From the NCBI RefSeq assembly GCF_943736995.1, contig NZ_OX031157.1, positions 434,001 through 498,000 on the forward strand: DNA of 64,000 nucleotides, read 5' to 3'. This DNA is from Sporosarcina sp. Marseille-Q4943. GTDB taxonomy: Bacteria; Bacillota; Bacilli; Bacillales_A; Planococcaceae. A model generated the notes under the pieces. That model saw only the letters and a list, made by a program, of their open reading frames with translations, had not been told where the DNA came from and made no database searches. The position numbers and the translations under genes were made by a program. Positions 1-9,819 of this stretch are shown piece after piece (the first letter of the stretch is position 1; every line of letters starts with the position of its first letter).

Positions 1-1416
1 AGGAGTCTGCTCAAGGATTTGTCCTTTCGGTGCATCATTGTGAACCCATTCCGGGCGGACGTCCCTAAATCCGAATCCATTCAGGAAATCCGCTATCGTT
101 TCATAATCCTTACCGATGTAATCGGTAAGTTCGGTCGTTTCCTTGCCTATACTTACGTAAAGGATGACTGCCGACCCGATTTCACGTTTTTTATTTGCTT
201 CTGGATTTGTTTTAAAAACTTGCCCGGCTGGATACTCGTCCGAGTAATCTTCCACGACTTCTTCAACGACAAATCCACTTTCCTCCATCAAGGAAACCGC
301 TTCCGCTTCTTCCAATCCGACCACTTCTGGGATCAAGGCGTTTTTAGGTCCGAATAAGGAGGGCCAAAATATGAATAGAAGTACCGCGATGGCTACCAGC
401 AGTGCTGATAAACCAACGACAAGCGGCCATTTCTTCCGCTTCTTCTTCTTTTGTTTCGGAATCGGATCGGGAACGACCGGCTCAATGATTTTCGTCTCTT
501 CCGCATGGTCAAAATTCGACGTATCTTTAATCGCCGGAATAACACGAGTGCGGTCATCGTCGAACGGGATCGTGAATTTTTCTTCATGCTGTCTTTCGGG
601 AGACAGAACTGTGAGCAAATCCTCATACATTTCATCCGCCGATTGATATCTATATGTAGCATCCTTCGCTGTCGCTTTCAAAATGACATTTTCGACACTT
701 TGCGGAATATCGGGATACGCCAGCCGCACAGAAGGAGTCTCCTCCTGCAAATGCTTCAATGCGATAGCTACGGCAGTCTCAGCGGAGAACGGCAATTCTC
801 CGGTCAATAATTCGTAGAAAACAATACCTAGCGAATAAATATCAGATTTCTTAGTCGCCATTCCGCCCCTTGCCTGTTCGGGGGACAAATAATGGACGGT
901 GCCGATTACTGAATTCGTTTTCGTATGGGCGGTGGCGCTTAATGCCATCGCGATTCCGAAATCGGTTATTTTTACGTTGCCTTCCGCGTCCATTAAAATA
1001 TTTTGCGGTTTAATATCGCGATGGACTATTCCGTTATGATGAGCATTGGCTATCGCGGAGATAAGTTGCCTCATGATTTTGACAGCTTGATGGATTTCTA
1101 TCGGGCCATTCGTTTGGATATATTTCTTAAGTGTCTGCCCCTCGATATATTCCATGACCAAATAATGAAGCTCTTCATCCTCGCCGACGTCAAAAATATT
1201 GACGATATGTGGATGTGTCAAACTGGTGGCAGAGAGCGCTTCCCTTTGGAATCTTTTTTTCAAATCCTGCTCATTTGCGAAATCATAGTTCAGGACTTTA
1301 ATGGCTACATCCCGGTCCAAGATGATGTCATGTGCCAAATAGACCTTTGACATGCCACCCTCACCGATTCCTCTAAGCACCTCGTAACGGCCGCCGATTC
1401 GTTTGCCGATCATCAT
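1..1416 (-). CDS. prkC: Serine/threonine protein kinase PrkC (C-terminus beyond window)
   Basis: Membrane eukaryotic-like Ser/Thr kinase that senses peptidoglycan fragments and acts in spore germination and wall homeostasis. The frame is open from the ATG at 1416 to the left edge (472 codons visible). The kinase domain is N-terminal, with the catalytic loop HRDIKPQN near residue 130 and the DFG motif shortly after it. A basic stretch (KQKKKKRKKW) precedes one transmembrane helix around residues 330-350. One complete extracellular PASTA repeat follows, and a second is cut by the window edge. The start overlaps the prpC stop (ATGA), so kinase and phosphatase are translationally coupled, as in B. 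subtilis. The Shine-Dalgarno GGAGGTG supports this start. Confidence 0.95.
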   Translation of the reverse strand, partial: MMIGKRIGGRYEVLRGIGEGGMSKVYLAHDIILDRDVAIKVLNYDFANEQDLKKRFQREALSATSLTHPHIVNIFDVGEDEELHYLVMEYIEGQTLKKYIQTNGPIEIHQAVKIMRQLISAIANAHHNGIVHRDIKPQNILMDAEGNVKITDFGIAMALSATAHTKTNSVIGTVHYLSPEQARGGMATKKSDIYSLGIVFYELLTGELPFSAETAVAIALKHLQEETPSVRLAYPDIPQSVENVILKATAKDATYRYQSADEMYEDLLTVLSPERQHEEKFTIPFDDDRTRVIPAIKDTSNFDHAEETKIIEPVVPDPIPKQKKKKRKKWPLVVGLSALLVAIAVLLFIFWPSLFGPKNALIPEVVGLEEAEAVSLMEESGFVVEEVVEDYSDEYPAGQVFKTNPEANKKREIGSAVILYVSIGKETTELTDYIGKDYETIADFLNGFGFRDVRPEWVHNDAPKGQILEQTP

Positions 1417-2171
1417 TGGCTCACCTCCGAACCGTGAGGACTCGCCAAAATGACGGAAATATTATCTTCTCCGCCCATTTCATTGGCTAACTCGACTAAT
1501 TTAACCGCCTTTTCATGCAAGTCCCCATCCGATGTAACGATTGTCCGGATCCGTTCATTGTTGACTTTATTACTCAAGCCATCCGTACATATGAGTAAAT
1601 ATGTTTGCTCGTCCAGTTGGATTTGGTAGAAGTCCGGACTGATTGACTTTTCAGATCCAACTGCCCTCATGATCCAATTTCTCTGAGGATGTCTTGCAGC
1701 TTCCTCTTCCGTAATTTCTCCGGAATCAAGCAATATATTTACGAAAGAATGATCCTTCGTAATTTGCAGGATTTCATTCTTGTTGATTGTGTACACACGG
1801 CTATCCCCGATATGTGTGACGAGAGCTTTATTTTCGTAGATGAGCACTGCATCCAATGTAGTTCCCATCCCTTTGTACTCCACATCATTTTCGGCAATTT
1901 CAAATATTGTGCGGTTTACTTCCAATACCGTCTCCTGTAGCCAGTCTTTCCAGTCTTCTTCCTCCATATTAGCTAAGTTATCAACTTTCATGAACTGTTC
2001 GCCAAGTATCCTGACTGCTGTCGAGCTTGCAAAGTCCCCGCCTCGATGGCCTCCCATGCCATCCGCGACAACTGCGAGCGTCGGTCCGTCTTGAATTTCA
2101 AATACTGCTGCGCTATCTTCATTCACTGTCCGTTTCTGACCGATGTCCGTCACTACTTCGAATCGCAACAC
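1413..2171 (-). CDS. prpC: PP2C-type protein phosphatase PrpC
   Basis: Manganese-dependent Ser/Thr phosphatase that reverses PrkC phosphorylation. The 252-residue protein covers the whole PPM family: an early ED pair (VNEDS near residue 18), the metal-binding DGMGG motif near residue 38, GDSR around residue 122, CTDGL near 194 and EDNISVI near the C-terminus. Length matches B. subtilis PrpC (254). It overlaps prkC by ATGA downstream. Upstream it is separated from rsmB by 68 bp only, where rlmN would normally lie. Confidence 0.96.
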   Translation of the reverse strand: MLRFEVVTDIGQKRTVNEDSAAVFEIQDGPTLAVVADGMGGHRGGDFASSTAVRILGEQFMKVDNLANMEEEDWKDWLQETVLEVNRTIFEIAENDVEYKGMGTTLDAVLIYENKALVTHIGDSRVYTINKNEILQITKDHSFVNILLDSGEITEEEAARHPQRNWIMRAVGSEKSISPDFYQIQLDEQTYLLICTDGLSNKVNNERIRTIVTSDGDLHEKAVKLVELANEMGGEDNISVILASPHGSEVSQ

Positions 2172-2239
2172 TCGTCCCCCCTTTTTTACAAACGATTTTC
2201 AATTTCCCCTTATCTATTCTCTATGCCAACAGCCGAAGA

Positions 2240-3595
2240 TTAGTCCTTCCTTTTGCGGAATGCCGCTACGAAAAATCCATCGCTTCCAAAATGCTGCGGC
2301 AACACTTGCAGCATATTGTCTTTGATTGCCAAAGAATCATTGTCGGCAAGTCCATCGAGCGAAGCCATCTCCATATCGGGGTGTTTTTCCAGGAATCTGC
2401 GGACCATTCCTTCGTTTTCATCGTACTCGATCGTACATGTGCTATAAACGATAACTCCGTCATCTTTTAGTAATCGATACGCCGTATGGAGCAATTGCTC
2501 CTGTATTTCCGTTAAACTTATCAAGTCCCGTTCCGTCTTATTGTATTTAATTTCAGGCTTGCGACGAATGACTCCGAGTCCACTGCAAGGCGCATCGACA
2601 AGGATACGATCAAAGTATTTAGGTCCGTATACGGATTCCAACTCTCGGCTGTCACCGCTTTTCGTCGTGATTGATTGGATGCCGAGACGGTTTGCATTCG
2701 ATTCAATCAACTTTAATTTATGTTCGTGTAAATCATGTGCATACACTTCGCCTTTATCGTCCATCTTCTCGGCAATGAATGTCGTTTTACCGCCCGGAGC
2801 GGCACACATGTCCAACACTTTCATATTCGGCTTTACATCAAGGGCAAGAACAGGCAACATCGAGCTTTCATCCTGGATCGTCATTAAACCGTTGGTGAAA
2901 GCTTCTGTATTTGCCAAACTCCCGCTTGATGCTTGGATGCTTCCGGGAATGATCTCTCCCTTTGTAGCTTCAATTCCTTCCTTTGCAAGCGCCGTCATAG
3001 CTTCTTCGACTGTCGCTTTCAATGAATTGACCCTTGCCGTCATGCGGGCGGGATGATTGTTTTCATGCGCCATCGCCAAAGCTTCTTCCTTGCCGAATTG
3101 CTTCACCCAACGTTCAATGAGCCATGTTGGATGGCTTGTTTCTACAGACATTCTTTCGATATCGTCCTCGATGTCCTCGATCGGACGGACCCCTTTTCGC
3201 AATACGGAACGTAAAATGCCGTTTACGGTTGAAGCGATCCCTTTATGGCCTCTTCTTTTTGCAATCTCCACAGCTTCGTGGACGACTGCATGCGGAGGAA
3301 TCTTCGTCAAATAGACAATTTGGTAAATGGACAAACGCAGTAATTCTCTAACCCAAGCGTCCAATTTCCCTTTCACAAAAGGCTCCAAATAATAATCCAA
3401 TGTCAAACGGTGCTGCAACGTGCCATACGTCAATTCGGTCAATAACCCTCTGTCCTTCGGATCGATGTCGTATTTTTTGATTGTCCTGTTAAGCAGGAGA
3501 TTGCTGTAAGCCTGGTTTTGGTTGATCTCCATCAAGATCGACAATGCCGCATCGCGGACATTGCCGTTCCAAATCCTCTTTTTGGCGTTTGTCAT
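2240..3595 (-). CDS. rsmB: 16S rRNA (cytosine-967-C5)-methyltransferase RsmB
   Basis: S-adenosylmethionine-dependent methylation of C967 in 16S rRNA. The 451-residue protein has an N-terminal NusB-like RNA-binding domain (about residues 10-140) and a C-terminal Rossmann methyltransferase domain. The SAM loop reads [11 protein letters not shown] near residue 264. The two NOL1/NOP2/Sun cysteines are visible in VDAPCSGLG and [12 protein letters not shown]. Its ATG overlaps the fmt stop by ATGA, as expected for the priA-def-fmt-rsmB operon. Confidence 0.95.
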   Translation of the reverse strand: MTNAKKRIWNGNVRDAALSILMEINQNQAYSNLLLNRTIKKYDIDPKDRGLLTELTYGTLQHRLTLDYYLEPFVKGKLDAWVRELLRLSIYQIVYLTKIPPHAVVHEAVEIAKRRGHKGIASTVNGILRSVLRKGVRPIEDIEDDIERMSVETSHPTWLIERWVKQFGKEEALAMAHENNHPARMTARVNSLKATVEEAMTALAKEGIEATKGEIIPGSIQASSGSLANTEAFTNGLMTIQDESSMLPVLALDVKPNMKVLDMCAAPGGKTTFIAEKMDDKGEVYAHDLHEHKLKLIESNANRLGIQSITTKSGDSRELESVYGPKYFDRILVDAPCSGLGVIRRKPEIKYNKTERDLISLTEIQEQLLHTAYRLLKDDGVIVYSTCTIEYDENEGMVRRFLEKHPDMEMASLDGLADNDSLAIKDNMLQVLPQHFGSDGFFVAAFRKRKD

Positions 3596-4533
3596 TCGAA
3601 TTGGTCCCCTTCACTCCATTTGGCTCCTACGCCATTCAGGAATTCTTCTGCTGACAGCCGTTTTTTCCCGGCAGGCTGCAACTCAGTGATGGCAATGGAA
3701 GTTTCATCGCCTGATTTAATGATCAGCTTGTCCTTCAATAGTTTAATAATTGTGCCCGGTGAAGCTTCAGATGTTTCCTCTGATTTTTCCGCTTTCCAAA
3801 TTTTCACGTTCTCCCCTTGGAAAACAGAATAGGCTCCCGGCCAAGGATACAGTCCACGAACTTGATTGAAGATATCTGTACCGCTGCGCGACCAGTCGAT
3901 TCTTTCCTGTTCACGGGTTATATTGCCTGCAAATGAAACGAGGCTTTCATCTTGTGGAATACGCTCATTTGTACCATCAATGATGGAAGGCAACGTCTCT
4001 TTCAATAGTTCTGTGCCGGCCACGGATAACTTTTCGAAGAGAATGCCTGTATTATCGTCTTCAGTAATAGGCACCTTTGTCTGCGAAATGATATCGCCCG
4101 CATCGAGCTTTTCCATCATATACATGATCGTGACTCCGGTTTCCGTTTCTCCGTCGATGACCGCTTGATGGATTGGAGCGCCTCCCCGGTATTTCGGCAA
4201 CAACGACGCATGGACGTTGATGCAACCGAGTCGAGGGGCTTCAAGCAAGTCTTTCGGCAAGATCTGCCCATATGCAGCGGTGACAATCAAATCAGGCTTC
4301 ATCTGAATGAGTTCAACAAGCTCCTCTGACGTCCTTAGCTTTTCAGGCTGCAATACTGGCAAACCGAGTCGAATCGCCTCTTCTTTTACAGGAGGAGGTG
4401 TCAGTACCCGCTTCCTTCCGACAGGCCGATCAGGCTGGGTAACAACTGCAATGATGTCGAATCCTTCTTCGTGTAACATTGTCAAGACAGGAACTGAAAA
4501 GTCCGGAGTCCCCATGAATACGATTTTTGTCAT
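3592..4533 (-). CDS. fmt: Methionyl-tRNA formyltransferase
   Basis: Formylates initiator Met-tRNA with 10-formyltetrahydrofolate in the cytosol. The 313-residue protein has an N-terminal formyltransferase fold with the signature [16 protein letters not shown], which holds the catalytic Asn and His, followed by the catalytic Asp in the KLDAGD segment. A C-terminal OB-like tRNA-binding domain follows from about residue 210. Start and stop both overlap their neighbours by ATGA (def upstream, rsmB downstream), so the three genes are translationally coupled. Def removes the formyl group added by this enzyme. Confidence 0.97.
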   Translation of the reverse strand: MTKIVFMGTPDFSVPVLTMLHEEGFDIIAVVTQPDRPVGRKRVLTPPPVKEEAIRLGLPVLQPEKLRTSEELVELIQMKPDLIVTAAYGQILPKDLLEAPRLGCINVHASLLPKYRGGAPIHQAVIDGETETGVTIMYMMEKLDAGDIISQTKVPITEDDNTGILFEKLSVAGTELLKETLPSIIDGTNERIPQDESLVSFAGNITREQERIDWSRSGTDIFNQVRGLYPWPGAYSVFQGENVKIWKAEKSEETSEASPGTIIKLLKDKLIIKSGDETSIAITELQPAGKKRLSAEEFLNGVGAKWSEGDQFE

Positions 4534-5027
4534 TGCTCTTCATCCTCCCCGTCAACCTCTTCAAATTCCTCTGGATCTACAATCCGTGTTATTTTCGAAT
4601 CGAATAAAATTCCATCTAAATGATCGATTTCATGCAGAATCGCCCGTGCCTCATAATCTTCCGCTTCCAGCTCGTACAAAGAACCATCACGTTCCTGAGC
4701 TTCGACGCGGACGAAAAACGGTCGTTCCACTTCACCGTAGAGGCCCGGGAAGCTCAAGCATCCTTCCACTTCCACGACTGAACCTCCAATTGCTGTGACG
4801 ACGGGGTTAACCATTTCAATAACGTCATTTCCTTCACCCATGTCGACGATGGCGACTCGGACGAGCTCCCCCACTTGAGGAGCCGCAAGCCCTACACCAT
4901 CCGCGTCAATCATTGTGTCGTACATGTCATCCAGCAGCTTAGCCAATTTCTCATCAAACTTTTCTACTTCCTTGCAACGCTGTGTCAATAGTGTTGAAGG
5001 GCTTTTTACAATTTCAAGTATTGCCAA
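4530..5027 (-). CDS. def: Peptide deformylase
   Basis: Metalloenzyme that removes the N-formyl group from nascent proteins at the ribosome. All three conserved motifs are present: [10 protein letters not shown] (motif I), EGCLSFPG with the metal-binding Cys (motif II), and HEIDHLDG with the two His ligands and catalytic Glu (motif III). At 165 residues it is a short type-1-like deformylase. An acidic tail ([13 protein letters not shown]) extends beyond motif III. It sits between priA (33-bp gap) and fmt (ATGA overlap). Confidence 0.96.
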   Translation of the reverse strand: MAILEIVKSPSTLLTQRCKEVEKFDEKLAKLLDDMYDTMIDADGVGLAAPQVGELVRVAIVDMGEGNDVIEMVNPVVTAIGGSVVEVEGCLSFPGLYGEVERPFFVRVEAQERDGSLYELEAEDYEARAILHEIDHLDGILFDSKITRIVDPEEFEEVDGEDEEQ

Positions 5028-5060
5028 TTCAATTCCTCATTTCCAACTAGTCCGCATCGG

Positions 5061-7472
5061 TTAAAAAATGGAAGTCGGTTCTACATCCACTGTCATGAGC
5101 AGACCTTCCTTCATCCAGTTTGTCCGATACATTCTGATCAATTGCTGAAGCGTTTCAATAAGCTTCGGCTCTTTTTTGTATTTTATCAAACATTGGTAGC
5201 GATATCTATTGTTCACACGACTTATCGCAGCCGCTGCCGGACCGATGATGACGGTGCCGGGTGATAGCGAACTTTTCAAATAGCGAGTCCCCTTTTCCGC
5301 AAAATCGGCGACTTTCAATAAATCCTCATGTGAAAACTGTACGAGTGTTATATAGAAGAAAGGTGGATAACCGTATTGTTTGCGTGCTGACATTTCCAAA
5401 TGATAAAACGTCTCGTAATGCTGGGTCTTCGCGAGTTCGATAGCATAATGTTCAGGTGAGTACGTCTGGATGAATACTTCCCCCGCCAAATCGTGCCTGC
5501 CTGCCCTTCCGCTTACTTGCGTCATCAATTGGAATGTCTTCTCCGCAGCCCGGAAATCCGCCAAATGCAAAGTCGTATCCGCAGCCAACACCCCGACCAA
5601 TGTAATATTCGGGAAGTCCAGCCCTTTTGCTATCATCTGGGTGCCAAGCAGGATATCCGCCTTCCCTTCGCTGAACTGGCGAAGAATGCGTTCGTGTGCT
5701 CCTTTTTGCCGCGTCGTATCCACATCCATCCGCAACACTCGCGCTTCCGGGAATATCTTCGAAATTTCTTCTTCCGCCTTTTGCGTGCCTGTCCCGAAAA
5801 ACCGGATATGCTCACTTTCACATTCCGGACAAACGAGCGGCACCGGCTCCTCGTGACCGCAATAATGACATTTCAAGCTTTCATTCGCACGGTGATAGGT
5901 CAATGAAATATCACAGTTCGGGCATTGGACGACCGTTCCGCAATCCCTGCACAATACGAATGAGGAGAATCCTCTTTTATTCAAAAACAGGACTGTCTGC
6001 TCTTTCCTTTCCAAGCGAAGACGGATTGCATCCGCCAATTCCACGGAAAACATTGAACGGTTTCCTTCCTTTAATTCATCCCTCATATCAACGACCGTGA
6101 CAGCAGGCAAAGGTTGGTTCTTCGCTCTCTTGGATAGCTCCAATAATGTATAAACGCCTTTTGAAGCCCTGGCGTAGGACTCGAGGGAAGGAGTGGCACT
6201 GCCGAGAATGACCGGGCAGCCGTAATGTTCCGAACGCCAGATCGCAACATCCCTAGCATGGTACCGCGGTGTATCCTCCTGTTTGTATGTCGATTCATGC
6301 TCTTCATCGAGGATGATGATTCCTACATTTTCAAACGGGGCGAAAATGGCTGATCTTGCTCCGACGACAACTTTCACTTCCCGACGGTGAATTTTTCGCC
6401 ATTCGTCATACTTTTCACCTGCCGACAACCCGCTATGCATGACAGCAACTAATTCACCGAATCGCTCTTGAAATCGGGCAGTCATTTGCGGGGTCAAGGA
6501 AATTTCAGGAACGAGGACGATCGCTTCTTTCCCCTTATCCAGTACATGTTTGATTGCTTGCAGATAGACTTCCGTTTTCCCGCTTCCTGTGATGCCGTGC
6601 AACAGGAATGTTTCGGCCTTATTAGAATCCGCAGCCGCGTTTACTTTATCAAGTGCTGCTTGCTGTTCCTCGGTCAGCCGGAGTGGTACCGGTGTATCAA
6701 GGAGCTTCGGAGCATCCGGCTCACGATACGTTTCGACGTATGATTCCGTCGCACCGCCCTTTTCAATGATAGCTTTAAGAACCGGATTTTGAATGCCCGA
6801 TTCATTGAGCAATCTTGCGGCCTCCATCGTCTCCCCTGCGTGTTCCAGCATCCATTTGATTAATTCCGCTTGCTTCTTCGCATTCGGGTGGATAGTGAGC
6901 AGCATATCGGATAACGTTTGGGCATCACCTATATGGATCGCTCGGACTTTTTTCACTTTCGTCTGCTGGGTAATTGCCGTATCTACGGAAACAACACCTT
7001 TTTCCGCATAATCTTTGACCAATCTCAAGATGACCGAATCAGTGACCTGTTTCAGCGGGATACGGGTACGTCCATTCAATAATTGTAAAAATCGGGCATC
7101 GTCAATTTCATCCGGCTTTTCTATACTGATGAATTTCTCATATTTTGCCCTCATCGCTGCCGGAAGCATCACTTGCAATGCATCGATCTCATACGATAGC
7201 GTTTCTCTCGCCATTTGTTTAGCTAAGCCCAACAGCTCTGTTGAAAGAACAGGCTCCAAGTCGATCAGTTCGTCAATCTTCTTCAACTTATGCTCTTCGA
7301 TATCACTTTCCTGTTTTAGCCCGGTGACATAGCCGATCACTTTTCTCGGTCCGAAAGGGACTTTTACGCGGGATCCGCATTCGATAACCATTTCCATATG
7401 TCCCGGCACAGCGTAATCAAAGGGACGATCAATTGGATATGCTGATACATCGACAATGACTTCAGCTATCAT
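5061..7472 (-). CDS. priA: Primosomal replication restart helicase PriA
   Basis: Superfamily 2 DNA helicase that reloads the replisome at stalled forks. The N-terminal fork-binding domain begins IAEVIVDVS. Walker A is GITGSGKTEVY, the DEAH-type box is LDEEH, and an inserted zinc-binding region carries eight cysteines as four CxxC pairs between about residues 510 and 560. Total length is 803 residues, typical for the family. I chose the ATG at 7472 rather than the GTG four codons upstream because homologues start close to AEVIVDVS; it overlaps the coaBC 3' end by 11 bases. Confidence 0.95.
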   Translation of the reverse strand: MIAEVIVDVSAYPIDRPFDYAVPGHMEMVIECGSRVKVPFGPRKVIGYVTGLKQESDIEEHKLKKIDELIDLEPVLSTELLGLAKQMARETLSYEIDALQVMLPAAMRAKYEKFISIEKPDEIDDARFLQLLNGRTRIPLKQVTDSVILRLVKDYAEKGVVSVDTAITQQTKVKKVRAIHIGDAQTLSDMLLTIHPNAKKQAELIKWMLEHAGETMEAARLLNESGIQNPVLKAIIEKGGATESYVETYREPDAPKLLDTPVPLRLTEEQQAALDKVNAAADSNKAETFLLHGITGSGKTEVYLQAIKHVLDKGKEAIVLVPEISLTPQMTARFQERFGELVAVMHSGLSAGEKYDEWRKIHRREVKVVVGARSAIFAPFENVGIIILDEEHESTYKQEDTPRYHARDVAIWRSEHYGCPVILGSATPSLESYARASKGVYTLLELSKRAKNQPLPAVTVVDMRDELKEGNRSMFSVELADAIRLRLERKEQTVLFLNKRGFSSFVLCRDCGTVVQCPNCDISLTYHRANESLKCHYCGHEEPVPLVCPECESEHIRFFGTGTQKAEEEISKIFPEARVLRMDVDTTRQKGAHERILRQFSEGKADILLGTQMIAKGLDFPNITLVGVLAADTTLHLADFRAAEKTFQLMTQVSGRAGRHDLAGEVFIQTYSPEHYAIELAKTQHYETFYHLEMSARKQYGYPPFFYITLVQFSHEDLLKVADFAEKGTRYLKSSLSPGTVIIGPAAAAISRVNNRYRYQCLIKYKKEPKLIETLQQLIRMYRTNWMKEGLLMTVDVEPTSIF

Positions 7473-8676
7473 TTGCAACGTCACTCTCCAATTTCAAAAT
7501 CGTCCTTAATAGCACTGTGGCCAATTCCTTTTTTTGCATCGCTTCGAAAGGATATGCCCGCGACCCCTTTCTTGTTAATAAAGTGACGACATTCGTATCA
7601 TTGCCGAAGCCGCCATCGGGATCGGTCACATCGTTGACGATAATATAGTCCAAGTTTTTATCGGAAAGCTTTTTCCTCCCATACTCGATTGCGTCATTCG
7701 TCTCCGCTGCAAACCCGACGAGGATTTGTCCCTTTTTCCTCTCGCCAAGCGTTTTGAGAATATCGGTTGTGCGTTCAAGCGCAATGGATGAATCCCCATC
7801 TTGTTTCTTCATCTTTTGCGAATGTTGCTCTTTCGGTCTGTAATCCGCTACAGCTGCCGATTTGATGACTGCATCGGCGTCGTCGAAATGGCTTAGCACA
7901 GCATCAAGCATGTCTGCTGCGCTCTCCACCGAGATGAGTTGTACGCCATTCGGCATCGGCAACTCCACGGGACCCGACACCAATATTGTATCTGCGCCTA
8001 ACGCTGCGGCAGCTTCCGCGATTGCATATCCCATCTTCCCGCTCGAGAAATTGGAAATATAACGAACGGGATCGATTCTTTCCCGGGTCGGTCCCGCTGT
8101 CACTACGACCTTTTTGCCTGACAAGGGCCGATCTTCGGCTTGTGAGAACCTCTCCTTAATAAGCTGGACAATTTTCTCAGGTTCCTCGAGCCTGCCTTTA
8201 CCGACATAGCCGCATGCCAAAAAGCCTTCTCCAGGTTCAATGAATCGGTAACCGTCCGCATGAAGCTGTTCAATGTTACGGATGACCGACTTATTCTCAT
8301 ACATATGTACATTCATTGCCGGTGCAATCCAAACTTCCGCTGTCGTAGCGAGAAGGGTTGTCGTGACCATATTATCCGCAATGCCGTTCGCAAGCTTGCC
8401 GATGACATTTGCAGATGCAGGCGCGACGATGACAAGGTCAGCCCAATCAGCTAGATCGATATGGGCAATGACTCGCGAATCTTTTTCGTCGAATGTATCG
8501 AAATAGACATCGTTCCGTGACATCACTTGAAAAGATAACGGAGTAACGAACTCCATCGCTGAAGCCGTCATCATCACTTTCACTTCCGCCCCTGCTTGCG
8601 TTAGTTTGCTAACAAGTGCAACAGCCTTATAAACGGCGATTCCGCCGGTTACACAGAGGAGTATTTTTTTATTCAA
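7462..8676 (-). CDS. coaBC: Bifunctional phosphopantothenoylcysteine synthetase/decarboxylase
   Basis: Catalyses two steps of coenzyme A synthesis. The N-terminal CoaC half is a flavoprotein decarboxylase with CVTGGIAVYK at the start, the ANxxxKLANGIADN segment, PAMN and the substrate-recognition stretch around FLACGYVGKGRL. The CoaB half starts near VVTAGPTRERIDPVR with the nucleotide-binding FSSGKMG. The frame extends to an ATG at 8727, but no ribosome site precedes that codon. A good site (AAAGGGTGGG) lies just before tandem TTG codons at 8679 and 8676, so a TTG start giving about 404 residues is likely. Confidence 0.94.
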   Translation of the reverse strand: MNKKILLCVTGGIAVYKAVALVSKLTQAGAEVKVMMTASAMEFVTPLSFQVMSRNDVYFDTFDEKDSRVIAHIDLADWADLVIVAPASANVIGKLANGIADNMVTTTLLATTAEVWIAPAMNVHMYENKSVIRNIEQLHADGYRFIEPGEGFLACGYVGKGRLEEPEKIVQLIKERFSQAEDRPLSGKKVVVTAGPTRERIDPVRYISNFSSGKMGYAIAEAAAALGADTILVSGPVELPMPNGVQLISVESAADMLDAVLSHFDDADAVIKSAAVADYRPKEQHSQKMKKQDGDSSIALERTTDILKTLGERKKGQILVGFAAETNDAIEYGRKKLSDKNLDYIIVNDVTDPDGGFGNDTNVVTLLTRKGSRAYPFEAMQKKELATVLLRTILKLESDVANDS

Positions 8677-8760
8677 CAACAGTCCCACCCTTTCTCTACT
8701 AAAACGACTTATGTAATGTTTGTCCATAGACCGGTCGTTCGACTATTGAAAAAAGCTATT

Positions 8761-8802
8761 AAAAATGACAAACTCCCAAAGAAAATCTGTTTCTAAGGGA
8801 GT
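8761..8802 (-). terminator. Possible terminator between rpoZ and coaBC
   Basis: On the minus strand ACTCCC pairs with GGGAGT (8797-8802 with 8772-8777). A further A/T-rich stem lies inside with mismatches, and TTTGTCATTTTT follows. The stem is imperfect and the T-run interrupted, so it may only attenuate transcription from rpoZ into coaBC. Confidence 0.4.
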
Positions 8803-8842
8803 ATGCAATCCTATTCAAATGCTTTAATTTAATGAATGTTCA

Positions 8843-9067
8843 TCATACTTCGTCTTCGTACACAATCGAGGCGTCCTGCACTTGTTTTGACAAAGCGCCA
8901 GCAGCAACTTCCTCCAAAGCTTTTCCTACGTTCTTATACGACTTATAGGAATGAAGCAACATATTCTTGCTCTCCTGCATCTCACGGGCGCGCATTGCGG
9001 CAAGTGTCACAAGTGTGTATTTCGAATCAATTTTTCCCTTTAAAGAGTCAACAGATGGATATAACAT
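8843..9067 (-). CDS. rpoZ: RNA polymerase omega subunit
   Basis: Small core RNA polymerase subunit that helps beta-prime folding and assembly. The 74-residue protein begins MLYPSVDSL and carries the omega signature [11 protein letters not shown], with a second conserved stretch [13 protein letters not shown]. It lies three bases downstream of gmk, the gmk-rpoZ pairing found across Firmicutes. Confidence 0.93.
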   Translation of the reverse strand: MLYPSVDSLKGKIDSKYTLVTLAAMRAREMQESKNMLLHSYKSYKNVGKALEEVAAGALSKQVQDASIVYEDEV

Positions 9068-9070
9068 GAT

Positions 9071-9765
<695 letters not shown>

Positions 9766-9781
9766 TATCACACCCAGAGAG

Positions 9782-9790
9782 TGCTAAAAT
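9782..9790 (+). promoter_or_regulatory. Extended -10 promoter toward rqcH
   Basis: TGCTAAAAT is a TGn-TAAAAT extended -10 ending 29 bases before the rqcH ATG. It is divergent from, and only 20 bases away from, the gmk -10, so the two polymerases probably compete. Confidence 0.5.
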
Positions 9791-9819
9791 GGTACAAAAC
9801 GTTTGAAAGAGGAATTATC

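Noticed and set aside
2027..3056. Plus-strand open frames of 147 and 171 codons across prpC and rsmB
   Set aside because: They overlap intact conserved genes on the other strand and read as low-complexity Ser/Ala-rich sequence; antisense shadows.
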